Shown here: piece after piece, positions 12,250-24,539 of the stretch | Numbering within the stretch: position 1 is the stretch's first letter | How the letters are laid out: each line of letters starts with the position of its first letter | Position numbers and translations under genes: made by a program | Assembly: GCA_020226215.1 (NCBI GenBank) | Contig: CM035231.1 | Span: 52,046,876 to 52,110,875, forward strand | DNA: 64,000 bases | Reading direction: 5' to 3' | Source: Sindora glabra | Taxonomy: Eukaryota > Streptophyta > Magnoliopsida > Fabales > Fabaceae | Notes under the pieces: generated by a model | Told to the model about the DNA's origin: nothing | Database searches by the model: none | Seen by the model: only the letters and a program-made list of their open reading frames with translations

Positions 12250-15200
12250 TTAATGTGAAAATTCTATGGGAAATAATAGGTTATGCTAATGAAATATGAG
12301 GTAAAGTAGAGAGGAATGGAGAAACAAAAGATTTTAAGACTAGAATGTAGTTTGAGTCAAGTAAATGTATATAGAGGAATTTGGGAAATGCTTTACCCAT
12401 TTTACCCTAAATATTTTGTTTTATCAATTATTAAATCTTTTAAACCCCAATTTGTTTATGATTCACGTTCATTCTTTTTCCCAATAAACTCCATCCTTTT
12501 CATCTCTTCTTTTCCACCAACTTTTTTCTTCTCTTCAATTTCCAACAAGATCAAGGTACTAATTTCAAGAAATCATTAATAATCTCTAACCAAATCAAAG
12601 TAATATTCTTGACTTGAAGCTCTTAAAGGAGTTGATTTTCAAAATTTCATCTTCAATGAAAGGGATTAGGGATTTGAGAGATTCAACTTTGATTCTTTGG
12701 ATTTGTTTGATTAGGACAAGCTATCCATTACTTCAACCTTCACTATTCAATATTCTCTTTCACACCTAGGTGAGTAGGCAATTTACTTACATTAAGCTAG
12801 TTTTGCATAATTTCAAGATAACTTAGGCTAAGTTAAGGAATATTGTCAATTTGATGATTAATTGATGTGAAGACTTATTTGTGATATGATTTTCTTATTG
12901 AGTTTGGGTTGAACATGCTTGTCTCATTTAGTCTACTAGTAGGGCAATGTTGTTATAGTCTAAATGTAAGTTTCTTTTCAATAATTGATGTCTAAACTCT
13001 TGCCCCTCAGGTGAATTAAAATAAGACAAGTAAAGCATTAGTACCAATTGTAACTTTCATCATATAGCATATCCACCATAAAATGATTCTCCCTCTAAGG
13101 AGATATGCTCACCTTCTAACTTAAAGATGATTCTCTTCAATTTTTATATTTTTGCTCACTATTTTTTTACAAGAATGAAACTTTATTATAGCCTATAGCT
13201 CACTAATTGTGAAGTAAGGATTTATTTAATTTTTACTTTTGTTCTATAATTTGGTTTATGGTTTCATTACCAATCATATCTTATTACCTTTCATTTTGAT
13301 ACAACTTTAATTTACAAGCTTGTACAAGTTAGAAATTTAATTTTATTTGTCTTATTTGACATTCGAGGTATTATCTATTATTTATTTATATTGAGTGTGC
13401 TCTTTCATGCATCAAATTTCAATGAATGTTCATTGCATCTATAGGGATTGGATTCAATAGTGCTTTTATAAGGAATGCAAACCTCTCATACTGATTAATG
13501 AATATCAAGATAGATTTACTATATTTGCCATATTGGATTAGGGCATTGTGTATATAATATAATATATATATAATTTTGCATCCAATAACCACTTGTTGTT
13601 TCCTAATTTTTGTTATTTAATTTATTCTTTAAAATTATAGATATTGGAATTATGTAGTGTCATAGGAGATATTGATTTCTATTTCTCTTTAGGGTGTTTT
13701 GTAAGGAGGAATAGGAAGGCTTTGGGAGGGAGGAATAGGGAAAGGGCGAAATAAGAAGGATCAAGGGGGTAGGAACATGAGAAAGAGGTTAGGAATTAGA
13801 TGGGAAGTATAACATACCATGTCAATCACTAATAGAAATTGGAGTGGAATAATTGACATTAAATATTGATTGTTGCATCTAAGGTTATTTCTCAAGATGT
13901 TTTAAACATGAAGATGTTAGCTTTTCCCAATGTAATAATCAATATTAGTGTTATTACTTATAACAGTTAAATAATTATTATCAAATCTTATATACAACAA
14001 CACTTAACATGCAAGCTTCTAAACATTTGAAGTGTACTTGCTATTCTATAGTAGTATTATTGATCTGTTGACTTTGATTGGCTTTATCAATTATTTTGTA
14101 TTACTTTGTCTCTTCTTAAATATCAATTCCGTTCTGACCAATCAAGAATGAGTTTTTGCTTATGAGACCAAATTAAAGTAATTTGCAAATGAAAACTTAG
14201 CTCAACTTTATCTTTATTTTGTTATAATTTCGATTTTTTATTATAACAATTCATGTATTGGTTTTATAATTTTTATAGATTTTTCAAGAGTTAGATAATT
14301 TTGAATTTATTTATTTAAATTTTGATAATTTTGAGGTAGCTTTCCTCATAGAAAAATCCATTGGAAATATATTTCTTGAAATTTGGAGACAGTTAAAATT
14401 TGTGAGAAATAATTTATAAAAGAATTAAAATATAAAGCAGCTAAAATCCATGTGAAATGATTTCCCACGCTTCAATTTTATGTAGATTTTTTCCCGTGGG
14501 AAATTCATTGGAAAACTGCCCCCAATCAGAGACATTCTTGTAGGGATGACACTACCTCCAATTCTTAATATTTGTCATTCAAAGTTGTTGTAGAAAGATT
14601 ATGAAAGTTGTTAAATAGCCCTCATTACATTTAAAATCATTTTGTACTTTCCAAAATTACCATTTATCTCTCTTCATTAATATATTTCCTTTTCTACTAA
14701 TTTGCTGGCTCATTTACTCCAAAGAAGGATGGAATTTAAAAAAGAAATGCTTTATTGAGTTTTAAAAGCTACAGTAAAAAATTTTCTCCCTCGAAAACCA
14801 CAATTAAAAAGAGATATAGGGAATATTGATTAATTTTATATTATGCGTACAAGTCATTTTGTCAAATTTAATGAATGGAAGATAACAAAAGCACTCAATT
14901 AGATGAATGATTTACCAAATTTAGGTAATTTCCATCTATCCGTTTTAATAATTTATGGGAGAGGCATATTAAAAATAGTTGAAGGAATTGTAAGGGTGGT
15001 AATTTTTTGTTATACGAGTACAAATGGGGTTTATATGGATTTGAAATGTAAATGAATTAACCTATTTAATATGAATAATAAATGGGTCAAATTATGTTGT
15101 TTCAATTTAAATTAGATGACACATTAATTTTTTCAAGAATTTATATTAAAATTTTAAAATTATTATTAAAAAATAATTAATTACCAAATTATAAATAAGT

Positions 15201-16540
15201 ATACATAATAAAAAAATTCATATAATGTGATAATGAAAACTCAATATTGTACTTAATTGATGATTAAAAAATGTTTTTAGTGAATAATATTAAGTATCTA
15301 AACATGATAGACAGATTTATAATATGAATTTTATTAATTAAAATCATTATACTAATATTAACAAGCGGTTAGATTAGTAAAAACCTACTGTAAAAAACTT
15401 AATGGTCCCACGCTAATTTTACGCATCAATCGATAGAGGTTTGAAACTCAAAGATAAATTTTGTTGATGCTCTAATTTCCAACATAGTTCTTGGCTTGGT
15501 GTCTAATAAAAATATAAAGGTTGGTTAGACAGATTGATCTATTTCAATATATTTAATAAATGTGTTAGTCTAGAAAAATACAATTATTATTCAAGTCAGA
15601 TTTGAATTAAAGTTAGTCAACTTATTAGTGATATTTAATGTGACAAAAATCAAATATTTGAACCCTAATTACTTGCTCCAACAAGTAACTCAATGTAATT
15701 TACCACCTCTAGCCAGTGCAAAAGAGAGTTTGGCCCTATTAGGTAATTAATTTTTTATATTAATTGGTTTGACTAATTAATAATCTTAACTATTTGAATA
15801 AAGATATTTAGTCAAATTATTTTTTTATTATTAGTTGTTTACATGCAAAATAATATATAAGGACATGAATATATTTTATAGTTTATTTGAGTATATTCTT
15901 TTATATTAATAATATTTCACATTTTATATGTTATTTATTAAATTAAATTCTCTTCTAAAATACATGTAATTGTAATTTGTTGTATATTAAATTATTCTTA
16001 AAAAAATAAATTACTGTAATTTATTATACTCATTAAAATTTTATTAATATTTGCTTCTAATGTGAAAAGAATTTAAATTCATCGAATAATCATAAAATAT
16101 AGTAATATTTTTTTGTTACTATATATTGATTTTATTATGTAAATTTAATTTATATAAATTAAATTATTATTTATTATTTATGAAGAACTATCATATTCTA
16201 TACATATTTATATTAAATTTATACACAAATAATTAAAAAAATTAGTAGTTTAATAGCTAAGCTCTTGCTTGTATGCCTTATTATGGTTTTGGGGTTCAAC
16301 ACTTTTGTACAACATTTTAAGTAAATTAATAAACATATATAACTGTATAAGTTGGGGATAATTGTATCCTTTTACCTACCCTTTATAAATCAGCTAATTG
16401 AGAAACATTGGTTCCCTAACTTTTTGAAACTTGTTATTTACCAAATATTTAAAATAGTTATTTGACTTGATTGATTAGCAAAATGTTCCCAAATCAGCCA
16501 AAAGTTGATGAATCAGCTGATTGTCAAATACTCTCCTTGA
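12250..16540. other. Intergenic DNA, no supported gene
   Basis: The open frame at 12316-12579 is preceded by an ATG but has Phe/Ser-rich low-complexity content and no recognised motif. A G/A-rich stretch at 13700-13790 and C/T-rich stretches near 12450-12540 may be halves of an old element, but I could not delimit it. The rest is AT-rich, with no exon-like sequence. Confidence 0.5.
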
Positions 16541-17065
16541 ATAATATATGTTCGGGCTTCAAGTTTAAAAGAAATTAATTGTTTGAATTATGCAATAATA
16601 TATCCAAATTTTCTGCAAGCAATCCCAATACAAGCGTTGAAGCACGTTACTGCATTTAACTTGTCATTAGGAAATAATTATACAGTATGGATGATGAACT
16701 AGTCAATTTTCTTGTATTAAGGCCAACTGGCACCATATTGAATTTAAAACTAAACCCTAAGTAAACCTGAAACTGAAATATACAAGGAATTGTTCTTTAA
16801 AGTAAATCATTTTGGTTGGCTTTCCGGACACAAAAATATTTATTTACTTGTTTTCTTGATGAATTGTTGGATAGTAAAATATGAAATTAAATGTCTGGCG
16901 ATTTTGTAGTATATTCCGTCAACATCTTACGTATCGTGCGCGAGGCGCAATAATCAATTGACTTCCCAAAACTCAGCCAGGAATTCAGCATCCATGCATG
17001 CAACTCTTGATTGGTTAATTTCACTTAGCTGTGTTAACAAATGATTATATGTACATGCCTTGAAA
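16540..17065. repeat. Duplicated block related to 50920-52095 and to 19060-19280
   Basis: The stretch 16630-16800 (CAAGCGTTGAAGCA.., AAATAATTATACA.TATGG, CTGGCACCATATTGA.TTTAAAA) matches 50925-51065. The stretch 16880-17060 (GACATC.TACGTATC, GGCG.AATAATCAATTGACTT, CAAAACTC.AGCCAG) matches 19130-19290, and its first half matches 52020-52085. No coding capacity was seen. It is a shared flanking segment of the duplicated region rather than a gene. Confidence 0.7.
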
Positions 17066-17427
17066 TTAAATAAGAAGAATTTGATACATTTTAGCCCGGA
17101 AAAGGTAGGTTGGGTTGGTTTTGTAAAAGATATTTTCTATTGCAAAATTTTTATTTCTTTATATATTATGAGGAGGAGTAACATATTCTTTGTACACCTT
17201 GATTAAAAAATTATGATACCTAGTGTTATGATAGTGAAGAAAATAACTTCCTCTTTGAAATTGGGAATATTGTTTTCCACCATCATTTATATTTAATATT
17301 GAACAAATAATATATTTTTTACTATCTTAATATTTTATAATCATATTTTTATAGAGGATGTTAACGTCTAAAAGACCCCAATAAGTGTTCACACACACAA
17401 ATACACAAATAGAAAACTCTTAATATA

Positions 17428-19006
17428 TGTTAGGAAATTTCTCAAATAATGAACAATAAATGGAAGCATATTGATATAATCAAAATTAAAGAAATAAAAA
17501 ATTAGCATCATACATATACTTTAACGTGATTTGGTTTTTAACTTACTCTAAGAGAAAAAAACAATAAACAAAATTTATTAAAAGGAATCAAACAAAGAGA
17601 TTATAGAGTGTTTGAATACTCTCAAAACACACTCCAAATATACTCAAAATATCTCATAGATTTCTACTAACTAGTGGTACATATTTTAATGAATGGTGTG
17701 TATACTCTTCACTCCTAACAAAATTATCTTATGAATGAGTAAGAACCAACTATGGAATTTCAAATACCTCCATAGGAATCACAAATACAAATTTTGTCAC
17801 CTCCCATATCGTCTCTTCAACAATACATGTATTTATATGTCAAAAGATCAAATAAAAGAATCTAAACTTGAATAAGAGAATAATTCAAAATATGAAATAA
17901 CCGCACATTGATAGTAATTCTAATTTGAATAGGAAAATCATTTAAAATAGAAAAAATACAAATTAATAATTATTAGAATTTGGGTCAAATCCTAAACAAA
18001 CTCCACCTTGACACAAATTCCATAATCAAAAGCCTTCATGTTCTCCAAAGACCAAACATCTCCAAAACACTACCTCAATGGGTTACTACCACTTTACAAG
18101 TGGATCAAATTTGTTTTATCTCCTCCACAAAGAAATTCTTTTAACAAAATCACTAGAAATACAAATAGAGTTGTTACTGAAACAAAATCCAAGATTAATA
18201 AACTCCAATATATATTTGTAACAAAACTTCTTCAATCAATTTAAATGTAATAATAGAACCAACCATGATCATCTAAATAAATAGATCTCAAAACCAACAG
18301 TATTGGGCTCCAATACCACTTTTTGAAAATTTTATCAATTGATGAATGATACGCAAAAATGCATTCATGTGATCAAGATTGAAAAAAGCAGAAAGAAAAA
18401 AAATCAATACATAGATATTTTAACACAATTTTGGCTTTTAACCTATCCCACAAGCGAAGACAATAAACAAAATTCGCTTAAGAACTAAAGAGAGAAATTA
18501 CAAAGTGTTTGACTATTCTTAAACCCACACCACAGATATACTTAAATACCTCACAATCTTCCTATAATATGGATTACATATTCTCACACATGATGTATAC
18601 ACTCTTTATTCTTAATAAAATTATCTCCCAAAAGAGTAAGAACTAACTATGGGATATCAAAAAGAGAGGTTACAAAGTGTTTGAACACTTTTAAAATTGC
18701 ACAACAAATATATCAAAAATACCTTATAATCTTCCTATAATCGGCATGTATATATTCTCATAAATGATATATGTACTCTCCACTCTTAATCAAAATTATC
18801 TTGCAAAAGATTAAGAGCAAACTATGGGATATCAATAGGGTTTACAAATATAAACTCTCTCACCTAGCACACTGGTCTCTTCGACAATAAATGTGTTTGT
18901 ATATCAAAAGATTAGACAAAAGAACTTTAATTTGAATAGAAGAATAATTTAAAATAGGAAATAATCACAAATTAATTATTATTAGAATTTTGCTCAAATC
19001 CTAACA
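17428..19006 (-). mobile_element. Miniature LTR retrotransposon (TRIM-like)
   Basis: Two direct repeats (17428-17998 and about 18324-19006) flank only about 325 bp. On the minus strand the first LTR is followed by AGTGGTATTGGAGCCC (complement of about 18306-18321), a variant of the plant tRNA-Met primer-binding site. The internal segment ends with the polypurine-like AAGGTGGAGTTTGT next to the other LTR. Both LTRs have TG..CA-type ends, and flanking pentamers ATATA and ATACA (17423-17427, 19007-19011) differ by one base. The interior cannot encode gag or pol, so movement must have depended on other elements. The 68-codon open frame at 18038-18244 is in the interior and is not recognised. Confidence 0.75.
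18480..18835. repeat. Tandem duplication inside one LTR of the TRIM-like element
   Basis: The stretch about 18486-18660 (AAAGAGAGAAATTACAAAGTG to CTATGGGATATC) is repeated at about 18660-18835 (AAAGAGAGGTTACAAAGTG to CTATGGGATATC). The other LTR has this segment once, which accounts for its shorter length (about 571 vs 683 bp). Confidence 0.7.
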
Positions 19007-19284
19007 ATACATATAATACATGACCCGACGTTCATGGTTTAATTCAATACCATATTTGTCCACTTGTTTTATTTAGGATGAATTGTTTGATTGTAAAATA
19101 TGAATTAAAAAACTTTCTCATTTTCTAGTAGATTCGACATCTTACGCACCATGCGTGGGGCGATAATCAATTGAGTTAACAAAACTCCAGCCAGATATAT
19201 GGTGCATGCACGCAACTCTTGATGCTTTGATTTCACGTGACTGTATTCATATAGTCAATCACATTGTGAAAATTAAATTAACAA

Positions 19285-19925
19285 ATGATTATCTGTGCAC
19301 AGCATTCTAGAATCATAAAACTCCTTATTAATTTCGTCTTTTGCCCCAAATTGCAGGTTCATATTTGGTTGTTTTGCAAATTGCCATTAGAAAAAGGTAT
19401 ATACACCAGGAAAATAAGCTATTCCAGTTCATTGCCTCACAAATTGTGGGCTTATTACTTGGTTGTTAGCCAAAAGGAAATTCGGTGGGCTGTTCCCTAT
19501 GTTGATTAAATTATATATTGCAGGAGATAATTGATTGTTGATAAAAGATTTTGAAAAAAATGTATATTCTCTTATTTAAAAAAAATTATCATAAACACAC
19601 TCGGGAATGAATGAAAGCCCTCAGGAATTGATCACAATAAGAAGAGAAGTGCTCCATTTTATTGTAGAAATAATACAAATATAATGTAATGTAAATGATT
19701 TTCAAAAAATAAACGTGATTATTTTCTTATTCAATTTGATAATATTATTTAATAATTCATTATACATAAAATTATTTATTTATTTGAATGTTGAGTTAAA
19801 AAATTTACTTCCTTGTTTTACATTTTCAGGATTTGCAATTGCTTAAGGTTGTGACAAGTCGCGGTGAGGTGACTGATGCACCGGATACGGACATAAGTGT
19901 GAAGGCGGGTATTCATCCTATCTTT
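19285..19925 (+). pseudogene. Exon-like fragments, copy 1 of a tandem pair (unidentified)
   Basis: Two segments look like exons. At about 19350-19509 a TTGCAG acceptor-like site precedes an open stretch reading VHIWLFCKLPLEKG..., ending at TAA 19507-19509. At 19830-19904 an ATTTTCAG acceptor precedes 25 open codons starting DLQLLKVVTSRGEVT, followed by GCGGGT where copy 2 has GTCGGG. Both recur in the same order at 21632-22255. A further open stretch at about 20013-20133 follows a CTCCACAG site but begins with an in-frame TGA if joined in phase 0. I do not recognise the protein. The absence of a start or full frame suggests gene remnants. Confidence 0.4.
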
Positions 19926-20279
19926 TTAGGGTCTTCAATTATTTGTTTATAAACAAAATCAATTTGTTTATTCGTATAATTAATCAATAATTATTTATTT
20001 TTATCTCCACAGTGAAAAGGTTTAGCTGGCTTCAAAGGCTACTTACCATGCACATCATTCTTCACTCCATGCCAAGAGGATCACCAGCTTTTACCACCAT
20101 CTTGAATGAGTCCTTCATCTCTGAAGTCGTTTAGTTCCAAAGTAATTAAATTTTCACCAAAAAAAATTAAATTTTCAAAAGATATTGAATCTTCAAGGAA
20201 CTAATATTTTTGCGTACATTACGGAACGGAGCTCAAAATTATTTAGTTAATAATAGAAAATAAATTCTTATGAAATGTT

Positions 20280-20480
20280 CTTATTTAGAGGGGAGATATG
20301 TAAGAAACTTTTTCTACTTTGTGGAAAGTTATACTCCTTGAGAAATCATACCTTTTCTGTTTCTGGCAATTAGTTGTCAATTAAATAATTCATCCATCTT
20401 CTACTTGTTGAAAAGTTATACTTCCCATGTAACTTCTATCATATCAATTAAACAACCTCCTTATTTTTCAAGCCACATCA
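20280..20480. repeat. Possible MITE remnant
   Basis: The sequence contains ACTTCCCATGTAACTTCTATC and a partly inverted GGAAAGTTATACTCC. It resembles stretches near 29880-29935 and 55690-55970. The ends are not defined. Confidence 0.25.
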
Positions 20481-20949
20481 CTCAAATTTTCCTAAAGTTG
20501 TTAGTTTCAAGATTTTCTATGCTTAACAAATGCACTTCCTGTAAGAATTTAGTTAGGATTACAGAAATTAGAACACCATATGTTTATAAGTAAATTTACA
20601 TACTTGATGAATCATCCATATTTGATCACCAAAAGCAAGCAAATTGATGTTAACTAGGTTTTTCCTTTACTCTTCTCTATTGTGGAGGTTCTTAATGGAT
20701 AGAATCCATTCATTAGAAATCTAAAGAGGACCAAGCCATAATCCTATTAATAAAATCCTACTAATCCTCCCATAAAAGGTTTATTCAGCCTTAGGCCTAC
20801 ATAACTGCCAAAACACATTAATCCATATGCACATACTAAGGTCATACCTTATAATATCACAATTTAAAATTGAGCATCATGCATGTCTCCATGGACTAAA
20901 ATCAGTTTGTTTTATTAAACCAAAATTTTCAGTTAATACTAACTCACCT

Positions 20950-21565
20950 AATGAAAAATTCTAACACCAGCCCCTGTTAAAGTTGCACTTTCTCGCCCAT
21001 GATTATTTTCCTAAATTCAACTTTCGAGTTCGATATCACATAGCTATGTAAGTTCAGCTTTGTTAGCTCATTACATGAAGTTTTATTTTGTAAAGTAATG
21101 CTACTATCATGACTCGTCCATTTTCACTTTGAAATTAAAAATTGTATCTTCCTTAGATATGGGAGGAATAGATAGAGAATGACTTTGGATGGTACCGCAA
21201 CGAATATTTACTATTACAATAATTACATTTTTTTACATTTATACGCTTTAATAATTGCAGTAAAATCACAATCGTAGTTTTTAATCATGATTTATTTTAA
21301 TTTTATGGTAATAGCATCTATAATTCGATTCACAAATAGAACAGAAATTTATTAGAAACTTGCAAAATAGAAGAGCGGTAAGAGCTCCCTATCATTACAA
21401 ACTACTACCGCCGTCCCTCGATTTTAATAACTAATTAGTAGCAGACTTTTTCAGAATACATCATATAATACAAGATATAACGGATCTTATCAAATTTCTC
21501 TACTAATTCAGTCATAGTATAAGATAGCATGCTCCCTCATTTGTGGTGGAAATTAATGATTTTGA
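20950..21565. repeat. Segmental duplication block Q, copy 1 (partner 22410-22981)
   Basis: It starts AAAAATTCTAACACCAGCCCC and ends ATAGCATGCTCCCTCATTTG and AAATTAATGATTT. The partner at 22410-22981 has the same order of landmarks and runs to the stop codon of gene A. No gene A coding sequence follows copy 1; the next block (21620 onward) is exon-like block P, copy 2. Confidence 0.75.
21190..21290. repeat. Dispersed CCACAATTT-type repeat, copy 1
   Basis: Shows the order ACCGCAACGAATATTTACTATTACAATAATTACATTTTTTT, CATTTATACGC, TAATTGCAGTAAAATCACAATCG. It corresponds to the other copies listed nearby. Confidence 0.5.
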
Positions 21566-21631
21566 TAATTAATCAGTAGCAGTCTTTTTCAGAATACATC
21601 ACATAATACAAGATATAATGGATCCTAACAT

Positions 21632-22255
21632 ATGATTATGTGTGCACATCATTCTAGAATCATAAAATACCTTCATATTAATTTTGTCGTTTGCCCCAAA
21701 TTGCAGGTTCATATTTGGTTGTTGTGCAAATTTCCATTAGAAAAACGAATAATCATTAGAAAAACAAGCTATTCCAGTTCATTGCCTTACAAATTGTGGG
21801 CTCATTACTTGGTTGTTACCCAGAAGGAAATTTGGGGGCTGTTTCTTATGTTGATCAAATAATATATTGCAAGGGATAATAGATTGTTGATAAATGATTT
21901 TGAAAAATGAACATGTAAACATTTTCTTATTTAAAAAAAATTACCATAAACATACTTGTGAGTGATTGAGACGTCGGATATTATCAGTGTAAGAAGGGAA
22001 GAGTTCCGTTTTATTGTAGAAATAATACAAATATAATGTAATGTAAATAATTTTTAAAAAATAAACAGTGTATGTTTTCTCATTCAATTTGATAATATTA
22101 TTTAATAATTTATTATATAATATTTATTTGTTTATTTGAATGTTGAGTAAAAAATTTACTTTCTTGTATTACATTTTCAGGATTTGCAACTGCTTAAGGT
22201 TGTGACAAGTCGCGGGGAGGTGACTCGTGTACCAAATACGGACATAAGTGTGAAG
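21632..22255 (+). pseudogene. Exon-like fragments, copy 2 of a tandem pair (unidentified)
   Basis: This is the partner of 19285-19925. The open segment 21700-21862 reads VHIWLLCKFPLEKRI..., and the acceptor-preceded segment 22181-22255 reads DLQLLKVVTSRGEVTRVPN.... It is followed by GTCGGG, a usable GT donor. The copies differ at several amino-acid positions (for example TDAPDTD vs TRVPNTD). The product is unknown and the lack of a complete gene suggests remnants. Confidence 0.4.
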
Positions 22256-22409
22256 GTCGGGTATTCATCTTATCTTCCCAGGGTTTGCAATTGTTTATTT
22301 ATATATAAAATCAGTTGATTTATTCATAAAATTGATCAAGCATATCTCAAAATACGAGTAAGATTAATTTCTTTTATTAAAGAAAAATTTACAATTATAA
22401 TTACTTACC

Positions 22410-22981
22410 TAATAAAAAATTCTAACACTGGCCCCTGTTAAAGCTGCATTTTCTCGACAATTCCAAAATTAAACTTTTGAGTTCAATATCACGTAGCAAT
22501 GTAAGTTGAGCTTTTTTGGCTTATCACTGGAGGCCTTATTTCGTAAAGTAACGCTACTATCATGATCTTATACTCACTCTCTTTCCACTTCTTTCATGTC
22601 TTTGAAATTAAAAATTATGTCATACGTATATATGTGAGGAGTAGATAGGGAATGGCTTTAGGATAACACTGCAACCACAATTTAGACGATGACCGCATTT
22701 TTTCACATTTATCCCTAATTTTACTAATGGTAATAAAATCACAACCACAATTTATAAACATGATTTATTTTGCTTTGTATGGTAATACTATGTATAATTC
22801 GATTCACATATAGATCAGAGATTTATTAGAAACTTGCACAATAGAAGAACTGTCGGGTCCCCCTATCATTACAAACTACTACGGCCGTCCTCGATTTTAA
22901 TGGATCTTATCAAAGTTTTTCACTTCTTCAGTAATAGTGTAAGATAGCATGCTTCCTCATTTGTGGTAGAAATTAATGTTT
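22410..22981. repeat. Segmental duplication block Q, copy 2, 3' flank of gene A
   Basis: This is the partner of 20950-21565. It forms the immediate downstream region of gene A and probably includes its 3' UTR. It carries one copy of the dispersed CCACAATTT repeat (about 22675-22770). Confidence 0.7.
22670..22770. repeat. Dispersed CCACAATTT-type repeat, copy 2
   Basis: CACTGCAACCACAATTTAGAC, GACCGCATTTTTTCACATTTATC, TAATAAAATCACAACCACAATTT. It is the duplicated partner of copy 1. Confidence 0.55.
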
Positions 22982-24365
22982 TTAAGGGTTGGAATCTGGT
23001 TGATTGTTTGCCTTAGGAGCAACAGACTGATCGGCGACATGTCGTACAGTAAGTTCCCGCGGCGTCCCATTGCCAGCATAAGCACCAGTGTTGACAGTTC
23101 CACGGGTTAAACTGATTTTGCCACCCGAATCCGCATTGAATGCATTGTTAGTACCACTGCACCCTTCCGGAGGGTTCTTATCAGCAACAGTGTGGTTGGG
23201 ATTTCCAGCGGCATAGCCAGAGTTAATATTCACACCCTCTGCTTCTATCTCTGAATCCTTACCGGTAGCGTTGAATGCCCTTTGGGTGCCCATGACGTTA
23301 GAATCTGAAATGTGAAAACATATTTGATAACCCCATTAGCACTGCCGTTGACATTATAACCAATTGGATTAGTCACTCCTTTCAATCACAAACTCACATC
23401 TATATATACTAAAAGCTTTTATATGTTCCAACTATAATGCATGTTCTTAATCTCATCTAACAAAAAATAAATAAAGCCCAATCGTCAACTTCTACAATTT
23501 TTAAATTTTTGAAAACTGAAAAATAAGAATTTTAATGTATATAAATTCCACAAATCGAAAAAAATAAGAACTTTAATGCATATTATATTTGAAACATTTT
23601 TTTTCTTGCTTACCAGTTCTAGATTGCAACTGGGATTATGGTGTGAAAAATAAATTTGTGAACGAATGTCATTGCTGCCGCATGTTGGGGGGGTGAATTC
23701 CACCTCGGGCGTGTAGTATGTACTATCATAATTGAGAAGCATCATGTCATGACCATTTACCGCCGTCTATAAAAGTATGTCATCTCTATACACGTCCACG
23801 GGAATCTATATACTTGTAGATATCAAAGACTAAGTAGTAAGTTTTAGATAAAATACACCCATTGAGTTGAAGGAAGCATCGAAGTGGAGATCATGGAGGA
23901 GAAAGAGGAAAACTAGAGTTGGAGGGAGGGGAGTGCATCGACTGACATCCTTAGCATCTAGGGCATATGTATTGGTGGCCCGAAGTTCTCAAATCTTCTA
24001 ACATTGTTAAAAGATTTTATTGTTATTTTCTCCGATTCATTGCAACACACCCTGAGTTTTATAATCCCACCACTAAATTACGGTCAATATTGTTGTGGCA
24101 AACTGCATCTAGTTATAATTTTCTATAATTTTGCATGACAATAAAACAGCAATCACAAACCATAATTTAGAACTTTAGTACTATCAAAGTTTTCACTAGC
24201 CAAAAATTACTGATCTAAAAATTGATGTAATAATAATATTGAGGCAGCAGCCATTATGACATATACACTATTCGCAGCTATAGTAATAAAATTAGGGGAT
24301 TTACCCTCATCAATTTTGGATTTGTCTTGGGATTTGCTTGGTTGAGAACTTTCTCCGCCAGCCAT
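22982..24365 (-). CDS. Gene A: small two-repeat Gly/Asn-rich protein of an unrecognised family
   Basis: Two exons: 24365-24305 (MAGGESSQPSKSQDKSKIDE plus one base) and 23304-22982, joined by a phase-1 intron (G|GTAAAT ... TTTCAG|AT). The coding length is 384 bp, 127 residues. The N-terminus is Ser/Gln/Lys-rich, like gene B. Repeat 1 (residues 26-55) starts GTQRAFNA and ends VNINSGYAAGN. Repeat 2 (71-99) starts GTNNAFNA and ends TVNTGAYAGN. The repeats are 45 residues apart, joined by a Pro-rich linker with CSGT at 69-72. No signal peptide or membrane segment is seen, so a soluble intracellular protein is likely. A TATA box (24451-24442) lies about 80 bp upstream. Function is unknown; a beta-arch assembly motif is inference. 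The splice model rests on phase, consensus sites and paralogy with gene B. Confidence 0.75.
24075..24185. repeat. Dispersed CCACAATTT-type repeat, copy 3, in the gene A intron
   Basis: TGGCAAACTGCATCTAGTTATAATTTTCTATAATTTTGCATGAC, then AATAAAACAGCAATCACAAACCATAATTTAG. Confidence 0.5.
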
Positions 24366-24441
24366 TGATAATCAGAGAACACTGAAGTTGGACCGAAAAT
24401 ACAGAAATCTATGTAAAATGTCCTAGAAGGGATATGCTCCC

Positions 24442-24453
24442 GTATTTATAGAT
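24442..24453 (-). promoter_or_regulatory. TATA box of gene A
   Basis: On the minus strand the sequence reads GCATCTATAAATACGGGAG about 80-90 bp before the ATG. Gene C has the near-identical GCATCTATAAAAAGGGAG at a similar distance, so the core promoter was probably inherited by duplication. Confidence 0.65.
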
Positions 24454-24539
24454 GCATGTATATGTGTGTTTATATATAAACATATATGATGAAACGTGAG
24501 TACGAATGTAATCTAAAAAACCCACACATAGCGATCATT

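Noticed and set aside
14040..14060. CTATAGTAGTA considered as the right end of the CACTA-like element starting at 6003
   Set aside because: No matching target duplication was found and the LTR does not resume there. The end at 12084 has both.
16235..16320. Possible tRNA-derived SINE head (TAGCTAAGCTCTTG ... GGGGTTCAACAC)
   Set aside because: Only loose box A and box B similarity was seen. No tail, no duplication and no second copy was noticed.
23485..23745. 86-codon minus-strand frame with YYTPE, briefly suggestive of plastid rbcL
   Set aside because: The match is five residues with no flanking similarity. It lies in the gene A intron.
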